Origin: JAHDHW01 sp965220465
GTDB lineage: Bacteria > Bacteroidota > Bacteroidia > Chitinophagales > Saprospiraceae
NCBI GenBank assembly: GCA_965220465.1
Contig: CBDCPZ010000015.1
Location: 124,001-188,000, forward strand
DNA: 64,000 nt
Reading direction: 5' to 3'
Part shown: positions 17,340-27,190 of the stretch, piece after piece
Layout of the letters: each line of letters opens with the position of its first letter
How positions within the stretch are numbered: position 1 is the stretch's first letter
Program-made: the position numbers and the translations under genes
Notes under the pieces: generated by a model
The model's database searches: none
What the model saw: the letters and a program-made list of their open reading frames with translations, nothing else
Told to the model about the DNA's origin: nothing

Positions 17340-19544
17340 TTGAATAAAAAGATATTACTTATTACTCCACCTTTTACGCAGTTAAATACGCCTTATCCTG
17401 CAACTGCCTATCTCAAAGGATTCCTCAATACCAAAGGATTTGAATCTCATCAGGTTGACTTAGGTATTGAAGTGATCCTCAAACTATTTTCACGTGATGG
17501 TTTGGAGACGCTTTTTAAAAAACTGGAAAATACTGAAATTGAACTCTCGGTCAATAGCATCAGGATTTTAAATTTAAAAACTGATTATATAAATACCATC
17601 GATCCGGTTATCCTTTTTTTACAAAATAAAAACCCAACGCTGGCTTATAGCATTTGTGATGGACATTATCTTCCTGAAGCTTCTCGTTTTAGCCAGGTTG
17701 AAGATCTTGAATGGGCTTTCGGAACGATGGGAATTCAGGACAAAGCAAGGCATCTGGTGACCTTGTATCTTGAAGATATTGCTGACCTGATCAAAGAAAC
17801 TTTTGACCCGCATTTTGGTTTCAGCCGTTATGCCGAACGTCTGGGTCGCTCCGCCACTCATTTTGATGAACTGCAACACGCTGTACAATCTCCAGAAACG
17901 CTCGTGTCTTCTATCCTTTTGGAATTATTAGAAAGTAAAATAACAAAGTGGAATCCTGATGTAATTTGCTTAACGGTTCCATTTCCTGGCAACCTTTATG
18001 GTGCTCTAAAATGCGGTCAGTTTATTAAAAAATATTATCCGGAAACCAAAATTGTTATGGGCGGAGGATATGTCAACACGGAGTTGCGCAGTTTGGTGGA
18101 CGAAAGGGTTTTTGATTACGTGGATTACATTTGCCTGGACGATGGCGAAGCACCTCTTTTGTTTTTATTGGAACACCTTTCCGGAAAAAGAGAACAAAAT
18201 AAATTAAAGCGCGTCTTTGCCCGCTCAAACGGAGTGGTTTGTTATTACAATGGCGCTGAAGAATTGGATATCCCGCAAAGAGAAACCGGAACGCCGGACT
18301 ACAGCGATTTGCCGATTCATGAATACCTTTCTGTTATAGAAATTGTCAATCCCATGCACCGGCTTTGGAGCGACGGGCGTTGGAACAAACTTACTCTTGC
18401 ACATGGTTGCTATTGGGGCAAATGTACTTTCTGCGATGTGACTTTGGATTATATCAAAAGATATGAGCCACTCACCGCTTCCATTCTTTGTGACCGGATC
18501 GAAGAAATCATCGAACAAACACAGCAGAATGGATTCCATTTTGTCGATGAAGCCGCCCCGCCGGCATTGCTCATGGAATTAGCACTTGAAATTATCCGCC
18601 GAAAACTAACTATTGTTTGGTGGACCAATATCCGGTTTGAAAAGAATTTCACTTTGGATCTTTGCAGATTGCTCAAAGCTTCCGGCTGCATTGCGATTTC
18701 TGGCGGTTTGGAAGTCGCTTCAGATCGTTTGTTGTCGCTTATGAAAAAAGGAGTAACTGTTGCTCAGGTTGCTAAAGTTGCCGATGCTTTTACGGAAGCA
18801 GGAATAATGGTCCACGCATATCTTATGTATGGCTTTCCGACTCAAAACGCTCAGGAAACTATTGATTCATTAGAATTGGTTCGGCAACTTTTTGAAATCG
18901 GTATTATTCAATCCGGATTTTGGCATCGCTTTGCGATGACAGCTCATAGCCCTGTTGGAGAAAATCCTGCAGCTTTTGATGTAAAACAGATCGGACCCGA
19001 ATTTGGCGGTTTTGCAAATAATGATCTGGAACATGACGACCCTTCAGGTTGTCGTCATGAGTTGTTCAGCGAAGGTTTGCGCACCTCTCTTTTCAATTAT
19101 ATGCATGGAATATGTTTTGATTTTCCACTTTCAGATTGGTTTGCTTTTGATACTCCGCTCACCAGAATTCCTGAAGATTATATCGAAAACTGTATCGACG
19201 AAATACCTGAAAAAGCGCCTCGTCCAAATGCAATAGTTGTTTGGTTAGGAAACATTCCATCTATTTCGTTTTTCAAAATTGAAAATGGAAATTCAGAAGA
19301 ATTTGATGAAATTGGAGAGCTCCTTTTTTATAATAAAAAAGAAGAATGGCTCCTTCAAATCGAGGCAGAACTTAGTCAATGGTTGTTTGATTTAATGCCA
19401 AAACTGATCATAGGTTCAGAAAAACCAATAACGTACAACCAATTGAAAAATGAATTTGAGCTCGCTGAAATTGGTGATTTTGATGAATTTATCCAATCTG
19501 ATATCTGGAGACAACTACATGCAAACGGTTTGTTGATTTTATAA
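17340..19544 (+). CDS. B12-binding-domain radical SAM protein
   Basis: 734 residues. The N-terminal part (1-270) resembles a cobalamin-binding Rossmann domain, with KILLITPP at the start and KIVMGGGYVNTEL, but no clear DxHxxG motif. The radical SAM domain (about 345-570) has the cluster cysteines C357, C362 and C365 in GCYWGKCTFCD, a CX4CX2C spacing instead of the usual CX3CX2C, followed by ISGGLEVASDR. The C-terminal 150 residues end in a small winged-helix-like segment. The product is unknown. The start is TTG at 17340; no ATG in frame is near. A five-codon frame (ATG 17330 to TAA 17347) overlaps this start. It lies 44 bases after the phosphatase gene. Confidence 0.85.
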   Translation: MNKKILLITPPFTQLNTPYPATAYLKGFLNTKGFESHQVDLGIEVILKLFSRDGLETLFKKLENTEIELSVNSIRILNLKTDYINTIDPVILFLQNKNPTLAYSICDGHYLPEASRFSQVEDLEWAFGTMGIQDKARHLVTLYLEDIADLIKETFDPHFGFSRYAERLGRSATHFDELQHAVQSPETLVSSILLELLESKITKWNPDVICLTVPFPGNLYGALKCGQFIKKYYPETKIVMGGGYVNTELRSLVDERVFDYVDYICLDDGEAPLLFLLEHLSGKREQNKLKRVFARSNGVVCYYNGAEELDIPQRETGTPDYSDLPIHEYLSVIEIVNPMHRLWSDGRWNKLTLAHGCYWGKCTFCDVTLDYIKRYEPLTASILCDRIEEIIEQTQQNGFHFVDEAAPPALLMELALEIIRRKLTIVWWTNIRFEKNFTLDLCRLLKASGCIAISGGLEVASDRLLSLMKKGVTVAQVAKVADAFTEAGIMVHAYLMYGFPTQNAQETIDSLELVRQLFEIGIIQSGFWHRFAMTAHSPVGENPAAFDVKQIGPEFGGFANNDLEHDDPSGCRHELFSEGLRTSLFNYMHGICFDFPLSDWFAFDTPLTRIPEDYIENCIDEIPEKAPRPNAIVVWLGNIPSISFFKIENGNSEEFDEIGELLFYNKKEEWLLQIEAELSQWLFDLMPKLIIGSEKPITYNQLKNEFELAEIGDFDEFIQSDIWRQLHANGLLIL

Positions 19545-19559
19545 ATACAGACCTAAAAG

Positions 19560-20501
19560 TTAAAACATCCAACCAAACTCCAAGGTGATCCATTGATGCC
19601 ATTTTGCACTTACAAATTCTTTAGAATTCCAGGTTAAAAGACCATTAAAGTAAAAGTTTTTATACGACGCGGTGAGCGACAAATCAATCATACCTACAAT
19701 TCGGCTGATATTAGAAGAGCTTATGGTGTATGGGCTGGTCGTATTAAACAGACCACCTTGCAAAGTAGCGTTGTAGCCAACAACTTTCACGTAGGGCTTC
19801 AGTTCGAGATAATATTGCCATTTATCGGGTGATTCAAAAGTCAGGTTTTTTACGGTTTGAAAAAAGTCATTAAATTTCCCAAACCGGAATCTTCCCCCAA
19901 TGCTCCAATCTGTATATAATGTCCCTAATCTTGCTTTTGAAAAGGCATTTAAAATAAATTTATCTTTTCCAACAAATCCTTTTTCAATACTCAAGTTGAG
20001 ATTTAAAGCCAGATCATTGTTGACTTGATTGTTCCATCCTTGCGGTGGTTTGGAAGGAGTTAAATCATGTGTTATTTGTTGCAAATGCCTCCCTAACGCT
20101 CCTTTGCCAATAATGCCGGCGATTATTTCAGCATTTAAATAATTATTTTTTTGAGAAACAAATAGGTGTTTTTGATAAGATCCGATTAAATACGCAGCAT
20201 ATGGCCGGTCTTCCGAAAGAATGGTGTCGATATCCAGGTCAGTAGGTGTAAACATATCCTGAATGGCAGAAAATCCATCAAACGAAATGCAATCAAATAT
20301 TTTAAATAAAATACGGTTTTTAGATTTTTTGATGTAACCCAATTCAAGCCCGTTGGAAAAATAATAATCTGTCGTCACCAAAAGGTCGTTCGCCCAATTT
20401 AAATAAATGAAGGATTTATAATCCTTCGCCTTTGATTGCGAAAAAACTAAATTACCAGTTAGTATCAACGTAAAAACAAATAAAAAACGCTTTAATAGCA
20501 T
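19560..20501 (-). CDS. LpxR-like outer-membrane lipid A deacylase (DUF2219)
   Basis: 313 residues with a signal peptide ending near VFSQ and a C-terminal aromatic residue (GWMF), as expected for an outer-membrane beta barrel. The family signs are NWANDLLVTTDYYFSNGLELG near the start, MFTPTDLD with EDRPYAAYLIG, and ITHDL...PPQGWNNQ (about 163-180). In LpxR of Salmonella the catalytic Asn, Thr and His lie in corresponding motifs and remove the 3'-linked acyl chains from lipid A. Whether activity is conserved cannot be told. It converges with the radical SAM gene, only 15 bases apart. Confidence 0.8.
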   Translation of the reverse strand: MLLKRFLFVFTLILTGNLVFSQSKAKDYKSFIYLNWANDLLVTTDYYFSNGLELGYIKKSKNRILFKIFDCISFDGFSAIQDMFTPTDLDIDTILSEDRPYAAYLIGSYQKHLFVSQKNNYLNAEIIAGIIGKGALGRHLQQITHDLTPSKPPQGWNNQVNNDLALNLNLSIEKGFVGKDKFILNAFSKARLGTLYTDWSIGGRFRFGKFNDFFQTVKNLTFESPDKWQYYLELKPYVKVVGYNATLQGGLFNTTSPYTISSSNISRIVGMIDLSLTASYKNFYFNGLLTWNSKEFVSAKWHQWITLEFGWMF

Positions 20502-20664
20502 GGAAATCCCCTTGATAGATTAACGAAAAATGACCTATTTTTTTGTGATGGATTGAAGGTGGGAATCTTTAGCTTTGATATTTTCAAAAGCTTATAAAAT
20601 GTAAAACGCACTTCGATGATTTATGTTTTAATACGTCCCTGAAAATCGAAAACAAGCACTAATT

Positions 20665-21240
20665 TCAATTCGATTTTTTCACAAACTTTGTCAAAATAAC
20701 AATATGCTGGTCATTGACTCTGCCTTCAATGTGTTCTGGATTATCGTGAACCAGTGAAATTCTTCGAACAGCTGTCCCACGCTTGGCGATAAAATTAGCC
20801 CCTTTGACTTTCAAATCTTTGATGAGCACCACTGAATCACCAGCCTGAAGTTCCGCGCCATTGCTATCGATATGTTTTAAAGCATCACTTTGATCGTCTA
20901 TTTCTCCAGTCGCCTTGGCCCAGACTAATGTTTCGTCATCCAAATAAAGCATATCCAATAAATTCTGCGGCCAACCTTCTGACCGTAGGCGATTGAGCAT
21001 CCTCCACACCATTACTTTCACTGCCGGAAGTTCACTCCACATGCTGTCGTTCAGACAACGCCAGTGATTGGCATCCATTTTTTCCGGATTTTGAATTTGA
21101 TCCAAACAAATTTCACAAACGAGCACACAATCATCTGAATTTCCATGTTTTGCAGGAGTTACTTCATATACCTTTAATTCGATTGTTTTACTGCACAGTT
21201 CACATTTAGATCCGCTTCGAGCTTGTAATTCTTTTTCCAT
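20665..21240 (-). CDS. PhnA/YjdM family zinc-ribbon protein
   Basis: 191 residues. The N-terminal half has a CxxC pair (KCELCSK) and a second (CEICLDQ), forming a zinc ribbon; the C-terminal domain has SNGAELQAGDSVVLIKDLKVKGANF, the PhnA core, an SH3-like barrel. E. coli YjdM is named for phosphonate utilisation but its real role is uncertain. A longer frame begins at 21318, but MEKELQARSGSKC at 21240 matches the usual family N-terminus and is preferred. The TPR gene terminator lies upstream, so it is probably transcribed on its own. Confidence 0.8.
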   Translation of the reverse strand: MEKELQARSGSKCELCSKTIELKVYEVTPAKHGNSDDCVLVCEICLDQIQNPEKMDANHWRCLNDSMWSELPAVKVMVWRMLNRLRSEGWPQNLLDMLYLDDETLVWAKATGEIDDQSDALKHIDSNGAELQAGDSVVLIKDLKVKGANFIAKRGTAVRRISLVHDNPEHIEGRVNDQHIVILTKFVKKSN

Positions 21241-21368
21241 TTTATCTTTTCTAATTGAAGAACCCTTTTCTAAGAGCTGCCAAAGTAAGACAAATTCTGT
21301 ACTCCATTTAGAATTCATTCTAAAAGTTGGGAAATTGTGAATTTGAATATTTCAAACCGATCTGAACG

Positions 21369-21400
21369 AAAAAAAGCCGCCAACATTGACAGCCTTTTTA
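21369..21400 (-). terminator. Intrinsic terminator of the TPR lipoprotein gene
   Basis: On the minus strand GCTGTCA and TGGCGGC pair (two G-U), with a four-base loop, followed by seven T. It starts about 17 bases after the stop codon at 21417. Confidence 0.75.
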
Positions 21401-21416
21401 ATTTATTTATACTTTT

Positions 21417-23150
21417 TCAGGATTCGATAACCGATGATTTTAAATCCACCTTCGCCCACTGCCATGCTTCGTCAAAACGTTTTTTTACAGCTTCAGCTTC
21501 AGTTGTTTTATTTTGCTTCATCAAACTTTGATATAAACCCATTAATGCCCAGCCATTTTCTTTATACTCTAACAAGTCTTCGTAATAAACCTTTTCAGCG
21601 TCAGCAAACCGTCCGGCTTTCAGATAAACATCTCCTAAAAGGTGTCTTACGGAAAAGAACCAATCCGGAGGTTCATTGTAATTCAGCTGATCTTCCTTTG
21701 CGACTGCTTTTTTCAATAGATCAATTGCTTTTTCAAAATCACCATTTCGTTGCGCAATTTCACCTTCTAAGACATGCTCTCCAATGTAGATCAGGTCAGC
21801 AAAGTTATTGATACCAAATACAGTCAGGTGTTTAAGGGTCGTGTCTTTTTTGATTTCCTTTATTTTTAAAAGGCTGGACTGAGCTTCTTTGGTATTACCG
21901 CTTGCAGCTAAAGCCATTCCTTGTCCATAATGCCAAACCGCTGTCGGATAATTCAATGTTGAATCAGGTTTAGGTTCTTTTTTTATCGCATCCCAATTGG
22001 CAAATTTGACCATAATATAAGTAGGAATCATATAAAAATGCTGCAAAGTCGCCCATTCCGATTCATACATTAAATTTTGATCGACGACAAAATCAGCCAT
22101 ATAACGGCTTGCTTCAAGCGCTCGTTTTCCATTGCCTTCCAATGCAGCACAGGCCGCTAAAAAATGCCAGTTGTGCGGGTAATACGACAAGGGGTAAATG
22201 CCCGCTTCATGACAGGATTCGACATAAGTGCTATCCACAACAACCGCCCGTTCATTGGCCAGTGTTCCCTCATGATAGTTGCCTGTATTGATGTATAAAT
22301 GAGAGGGCATGTGCATTAAATGACCTGACCCAGGCACTCTGAATCTCAATGTATTTGCAACTTCAGTGGCCTTTTCTGCATTTGGACTAGACTCCATTGC
22401 ATGAACGTAAAGGTGCAAAGCCATCGGATGATCCGGCATTTTCGAAAGGGTATTTTCTAAAAGAGTCAAAATCTCCTGCGTCCATGGTTGAATTTCTCCA
22501 GACTTTGTAAACATGTCCCAGGGATGAAGATTCATCAATGATTCAGCAGCTAAAACGGTGATGTCCAAATCATCAGGAAAAGAAACAGCAAGCACTCTCA
22601 TGGCTTGTGCATAGGCTTCATAATAGGGAACTGGATCTGCTTTTTTCTCTTTGGGGTATCGCTTAGATAAAGCTTCAATGAGTCCTTTTTCTTTTGGTGA
22701 AGCATTGTTCAAGTTCAACTTCGCATTATTCAGGGCTTCATTGGCTGTGCTGAGCATTTCAGGGTCCATTGGCGCATTATAATTTGGTCCCAGAACATAA
22801 GCCAACCCCCAATAAGCCATTGCACATTCTGAATCTAAATGGATAGCTTGTCGAAACGACCTTGATGCTTCCGCATGATTGAAACCATAACTTAAAATCA
22901 AGCCTTGATTGAAATATTGCTGCGCTTTTTCGGAAGTAGTTGTAACTGGATAATCATAAACATCAAGTCCTTCATAAAGCGGAGAAAGATAGCCGTCATT
23001 TCCCGGAGGTGTATTCAAATCTGCTTTTGTGGGGCCACATAGATTGATCGGTGTTGGTGGTTTGGTTTTAGCTACTTCAGTGCTTTTGGTTGACGTTTTA
23101 CAAGCGATGAGCATTGCAAATCCAAGCACTATACAAAATAATATTCTCAT
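21417..23150 (-). CDS. TPR-repeat lipoprotein
   Basis: 577 residues. The N-terminus is a lipoprotein signal (MRILFCIVLGFAMLIAC, Cys17). The mature protein is helical with TPR units: QYFNQGLILSYGFNHAEASRSFRQAI (about 83-108), further units in the middle, and a C-terminal set with LGDVYLKAGRFADAEKVYYEDLLEYKENG. Sequence such as HPWDMFTKSGEIQPWTQEI and MHMPSHLYINTGNYHEG marks a specific family of bacterial TPR proteins of unknown role. It is probably a periplasm-facing scaffold. Its own terminator separates it from phnA. Confidence 0.85.
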   Translation of the reverse strand: MRILFCIVLGFAMLIACKTSTKSTEVAKTKPPTPINLCGPTKADLNTPPGNDGYLSPLYEGLDVYDYPVTTTSEKAQQYFNQGLILSYGFNHAEASRSFRQAIHLDSECAMAYWGLAYVLGPNYNAPMDPEMLSTANEALNNAKLNLNNASPKEKGLIEALSKRYPKEKKADPVPYYEAYAQAMRVLAVSFPDDLDITVLAAESLMNLHPWDMFTKSGEIQPWTQEILTLLENTLSKMPDHPMALHLYVHAMESSPNAEKATEVANTLRFRVPGSGHLMHMPSHLYINTGNYHEGTLANERAVVVDSTYVESCHEAGIYPLSYYPHNWHFLAACAALEGNGKRALEASRYMADFVVDQNLMYESEWATLQHFYMIPTYIMVKFANWDAIKKEPKPDSTLNYPTAVWHYGQGMALAASGNTKEAQSSLLKIKEIKKDTTLKHLTVFGINNFADLIYIGEHVLEGEIAQRNGDFEKAIDLLKKAVAKEDQLNYNEPPDWFFSVRHLLGDVYLKAGRFADAEKVYYEDLLEYKENGWALMGLYQSLMKQNKTTEAEAVKKRFDEAWQWAKVDLKSSVIES

Positions 23151-23644
23151 GGTTTTGGGTTTTTAAGGTGAAGTGATAAAGTCATTTTAAGGGTAGGTCT
23201 GTTTTCATTTTAATTTATGACAAAAACGTCTTTATAATTTCTCTTAAAATACAGAAAGATGAGTAATTGGCCAAAATCCTGTGCAAATAGCTGGTATAAT
23301 TATTATTTTAATGTGAAAACATTTTATATAAGAGCTTGTAAAAATATTTGTGAATGGAAAAGCTTGTAAATTTTTTAAGCTAAAATTTATCCTTTGAAGC
23401 ATTCCGAAAAGCAGTAAGCGCTGAAATGGAAAAATTTCTAACCAATTTGAGGTAAAAAAGCAGCACCAATTTCTGGTGCCGCCTCAAAAAAATTGCTTCC
23501 GGCAATTTTACAAAAAATCATTCTTTATTTATTTAATTCAAGTTGCTGATAATTTTGAATCCAACTGAAATCGTCCAATTTTGCATCGAAATCAAAGATT
23601 TCTCATAAAAATCTCCGTTTCAATTGGACTATCCGCAACTTGGG
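23151..23644. other. Intergenic region with terminators only
   Basis: About 490 AT-rich bases. Apart from the terminator pair at 23454-23509 and upstream sequence of the TPR lipoprotein gene, I see no reading frame, RNA gene or clear operator. Confidence 0.4.
23454..23510 (-). terminator. Tandem intrinsic terminators of the DUF5916 gene
   Basis: Two stems lie in series on the minus strand: AAAATTGC/GCAATTTT followed by T's (23489-23509), and then a 9-bp stem GCGGCACCA/TGGTGCTGC with a five-base loop and six T (23454-23482). They are about 140-190 bases after the stop at 23645. Confidence 0.7.
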
Positions 23645-26317
23645 TTATTTTATAAATCGATAAGTGTATTTTATTAAAAAAATATTGTGTGCTTTTTCTG
23701 AAAAGAGATTTTGCTCTAAATTTGGAAACAGCCCCTGATTGGTATCACCAGTGTTAGTAGTTCCCTGTGACCAAACGAAGAAAATTTCAGATCCCGGAAT
23801 ATACTCCCAGCGAACTACCAAATTGGATCGAAACTGCATAAAACTGAAATCCGGATTTTCAATAGAAAAGTCAATTTTATCATCCTGTTCTTCATCAAAG
23901 TCATACCTGTTTTTCTCTGGATCGTATTGATATTGATCTGTTTTGTATTTAATAAACCGATTATCAAAATCAACATCCATTGAATTGGTGATGTGTTTAA
24001 AGGAAGAAAATTCACCTTGCGAAATAAAAGGAGAACCGTAATATTGAATCGAAAGATTTGGGTTGATGGTATAGTTTAAGCGGATGGTCACGCTAAAGGT
24101 TTTTTGGTCCACCGTACCGTTGAGGTATCGGACTTCACCATTTTCCAATTCAGCATTTTCAACAAATTGTAATACATCATGGTTGATGTCATAAGAAGGA
24201 GAAATCGAAAATCGAATAGCATCGGTTGGCCGATAAGATCCCCAAACGCTATAACTTTTGTAAGTACCGTCATTATCAATACCCCATTGATGAAACAGAT
24301 TAAATCCATACTGAATTTTTTTACGGTTATCTGATTCAAGGTAGGTCCAATTATTTATAGTTTTACCAAGCCGCAAATTTGGTCCTCCTCTCAACGTTTT
24401 TGAAGAGATATCATAAGGAACAAAGTTACCACCTGTTCCAACGCTGTAATTATTTTTAAAAGTAGCGTGAGCATTAATATTCGTTCCTTTAAAAGTGTTT
24501 AAACCGCTAAAATCCCATGCCAACCAGTGATTGTAATTAAACCGCATCATTCTAAAAATTGAAAATGGCTTGTTAATTCGGTATCCTGCCCACAAAAAGT
24601 GAATAATTTCATCTGTACTTCGTAAAAAACCAACATCATTTAACTCCAATTCAGGAGATCTCCAGGTTACTCCACCTTCAAAATTGAAATTTTTTCCGCC
24701 TCCGACTTTACCTAATTTAAATGTTCCACCATGCCCCAGCAATGAAGTTGCGGTAGTGTCAACGCTCAGATAATCGGCATCTACCCGCTGGAAATTGTGT
24801 TCAAAACGCTCCTGTGTTTTGGTGATCGCTTCCGTGCTTCCGTTCACTTTGCTGAAGATGGCATTTCCACTAACATACCACATTTGGTTTGCCCAGCGAT
24901 GTAAAAAATCAAGTCCGCCGGAATAGGCTGAACTATGCAGAAAATTTAAACCGATATCATCAATCTTTCGATTTGTAGCTGTAAACATCCCGCCGATTAC
25001 AGTATTCCCTTCACGAAAATCCTGTTGCAGCCTTCCGACAAAATAATTGGTTAGCGGTTCAACAATTTCTTTTCGCTCCTTTTCGCCATTGTGGATTTTA
25101 GCGAATTCTCTTTGCGTAATACTCTCTATTATTCCAATTGAAAGCCCTTTTTTAGTTTTTCCACTAAATTTGACCGCACCCAAAATAGTTGTGTTTTCAG
25201 GGCTGTTCATAAATTCGTGGTCTTCAATTTCCGGATAACCATGAGGCGCTCCTCCAATCCGTCGAGAGTAAAATAAGATGTCGCTTCCAAACGGGCCGCC
25301 AGCTTCGCTCGGTGTGATTCGATAGTCAAAAATGTTACGCCCTTCAATAAAAAACGGACGCCGCTCTTCAAAAAATATTTGATACCCGTCAAGTGCTAAA
25401 GCCGAAGGATCAGCTTCAACTTGCCCAAAATCAGGATTGATGGTAAAGTCAATGGTCATGTCACTAGTGACTCCAATCTTACCGTCCAGACCCAAATTGA
25501 TGCCTTGCTTGTTTCCGGTGGCGTAGGGGTTGCCTTCTTCTACTTTAAAAGTTTCAGCCTGGGCTACCACATAGGGTTGAATTTCCAATTGTTTTTGTGA
25601 TTTAATTCCCACTAAACCATGCAATTCTCCAAATCCACTAACCCAAATTGATTGATTTCGTGAAATATACTGCCAAACTGATCGTTCTTCTTTTCGAAAA
25701 TCTCTTCTGGTTAACTGAATTCCCCAAACATGTGCTTCTTTATTTGCAAATCGCAACTGACTCAATGGAATCCTCACTTCTGCCGCCCAACCTTCATCAT
25801 CAATTTTTGTCTTACCATACCAAATCGGATCCCAGCTAGAATCCCAATTTTTCCCGTCGTTTGAAATAAATTCATCGCCTTTTACACCTGCAGCAGATAT
25901 TGAAAATGAAAAAGCTGTCCGCAAATCATGATAGCTGTCAATGTTTATTTCAATCCAGTCTCCTTCAAAACCATCTCTACGAGAGAGTCGTTTTACTATT
26001 TTATCGGGTTCCGTGTCGTAACAGCGGTAAGCGATATATAGATTTTTCTCATCATAAAGAATTTTGAAACCTGTCTTTTGTGTTGGCGCTTCGCCTTCGT
26101 ATGGCTGGTACTGAATAAAATCACCTCCCCAGGCAACTGTTTCCCAAATTGGATCATCCAGCACTCCATCAATCGCAGGAACATCTCCTTCAATTGGTTT
26201 GGTGAAGTATGTTTTTTTTAATGATAAATTTTTATTAGAAATATCGGGAGGCTGAGCATTTGTGAGAAAAGGAAGCCAACAAAACGTTATTAAAAAATGG
26301 GTAAAAGTTGATCTCAT
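23645..26317 (-). CDS. Outer-membrane protein with CBM9-like domain and DUF5916 barrel
   Basis: 890 residues from the ATG at 26317; a frame extends 18 codons further but MRSTFTHFLITFCWLPFLTNAQ is a clear signal peptide. Residues about 25-230 are a carbohydrate-binding family 9-like sandwich (IDGVLDDPIWE, KILYDEKNLYIAYRCYD, DWIEINIDSYHD). The rest is the DUF5916 region with PDFGQVEADPSALALDGYQIFFEERRPFF in pieces, then many amphipathic strands ending in the aromatic-rich TYRFIK, a predicted beta barrel. Such proteins are common in Bacteroidota and are usually found alone. The ligand is unknown. Upstream 26318-26621 holds no gene. Confidence 0.85.
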   Translation of the reverse strand: MRSTFTHFLITFCWLPFLTNAQPPDISNKNLSLKKTYFTKPIEGDVPAIDGVLDDPIWETVAWGGDFIQYQPYEGEAPTQKTGFKILYDEKNLYIAYRCYDTEPDKIVKRLSRRDGFEGDWIEINIDSYHDLRTAFSFSISAAGVKGDEFISNDGKNWDSSWDPIWYGKTKIDDEGWAAEVRIPLSQLRFANKEAHVWGIQLTRRDFRKEERSVWQYISRNQSIWVSGFGELHGLVGIKSQKQLEIQPYVVAQAETFKVEEGNPYATGNKQGINLGLDGKIGVTSDMTIDFTINPDFGQVEADPSALALDGYQIFFEERRPFFIEGRNIFDYRITPSEAGGPFGSDILFYSRRIGGAPHGYPEIEDHEFMNSPENTTILGAVKFSGKTKKGLSIGIIESITQREFAKIHNGEKERKEIVEPLTNYFVGRLQQDFREGNTVIGGMFTATNRKIDDIGLNFLHSSAYSGGLDFLHRWANQMWYVSGNAIFSKVNGSTEAITKTQERFEHNFQRVDADYLSVDTTATSLLGHGGTFKLGKVGGGKNFNFEGGVTWRSPELELNDVGFLRSTDEIIHFLWAGYRINKPFSIFRMMRFNYNHWLAWDFSGLNTFKGTNINAHATFKNNYSVGTGGNFVPYDISSKTLRGGPNLRLGKTINNWTYLESDNRKKIQYGFNLFHQWGIDNDGTYKSYSVWGSYRPTDAIRFSISPSYDINHDVLQFVENAELENGEVRYLNGTVDQKTFSVTIRLNYTINPNLSIQYYGSPFISQGEFSSFKHITNSMDVDFDNRFIKYKTDQYQYDPEKNRYDFDEEQDDKIDFSIENPDFSFMQFRSNLVVRWEYIPGSEIFFVWSQGTTNTGDTNQGLFPNLEQNLFSEKAHNIFLIKYTYRFIK

Positions 26318-26621
26318 GTTTTTAGAATAAAACTGCAATTGGATAATGTGGTAGTGGCGCCAGCTACACACTTTTGTAATTAGAATACACTGGAAAAGAC
26401 TTCCGGTTCATCAAAAAGTTGCAGCAGTGAATGTTAAAATAAAATTTGGATGAGTTGTAATCCTGAATGATGTGAGTTGTAGACCTTAAAAAGGTCCAAT
26501 GCAAATGTGTAACTAATAAATTAGTTATTATATTTCCTCCGATAAACTATCTGATTAATTATACAAATGAATTCCTTGATCTGCTAAGTGCCTTTGTTTA
26601 AAGTGCTAAAAATCCTTTTTT
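26318..26621. other. Intergenic region, nothing recognised
   Basis: About 300 AT-rich bases between the DUF5916 gene and the pterin synthase-like gene, both on the minus strand. It must contain the promoter of the DUF5916 gene, but I find no exact TAnnTTTG box, hairpin terminator or small gene. Confidence 0.35.
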
Positions 26622-26999
26622 TTAAACTCGGCCTTCGTAGGAAGCCCAGGCCACATGGGATTCTCCTAACACAATTTTGAGGTTACCCGTAAAACTACTG
26701 GCAATAGCTTTTGCAAGCTCCTGATGGATAAAGTAAGCCAGAAACTCCGTGGTGGTCAAAATTCCTTTAAAAATTTCGACTTCATCGATGTTTTGGTAAT
26801 TAATCGGAGCTAGAACCTGGCTTAACAGGTGGGAAGCTAAACCCATATCAATGACCACATTGTGTTCATCAAGGGTGTCGCTTTGAAATTCAGCATCAAC
26901 AATATAAGTTGCACCATGTAGATTTTGAGCCGGACCAAAAGCTTCATTTTTTAATGAGTGTGCAACCCTGACATGATCTCTTACCTTAACTGTGTACAT
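26622..26999 (-). CDS. 6-pyruvoyltetrahydropterin synthase/QueD-like protein, variant metal site
   Basis: 125 residues of the T-fold (tunnel-fold) family that includes 6-pyruvoyltetrahydropterin synthase and 6-carboxytetrahydropterin synthase QueD. The fold signs are H14 (VAHSL), H28 in NLHGATY, VIDMGLAS, the TTTEFLA glutamate segment and GESHVAWASY at the end. The normal HGH motif, which supplies two of three zinc ligands, reads H28-G-A30, so one ligand is missing, and the usual catalytic cysteine is not evident. I know similar HGAT forms from actinobacterial members, so this is a subgroup rather than a mutation. It lies 191 bases after ribA on the same strand. Confidence 0.75.
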   Translation of the reverse strand: MYTVKVRDHVRVAHSLKNEAFGPAQNLHGATYIVDAEFQSDTLDEHNVVIDMGLASHLLSQVLAPINYQNIDEVEIFKGILTTTEFLAYFIHQELAKAIASSFTGNLKIVLGESHVAWASYEGRV

Positions 27000-27190
27000 T
27001 TAACGAGTGTTTGTTTTGATTATAGTTGTAAAATAGTGGTTTTTCTTTCTCGCTTTTCAATCTTTTCCTTCGTATTAATACTCAATGAAATTAGGCAATT
27101 TGTTTGATTTGCAGGTGCGAAGATCAATAAAAAATACTGTTGTATCAACAAATTTTTAAAAAGTGTAATCTTTTATAACGTATTATTCAT

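Noticed and set aside
18225..18691. Minus-strand frames across the radical SAM gene
   Set aside because: They are antisense to the conserved cluster-binding region and overlap each other in different frames.
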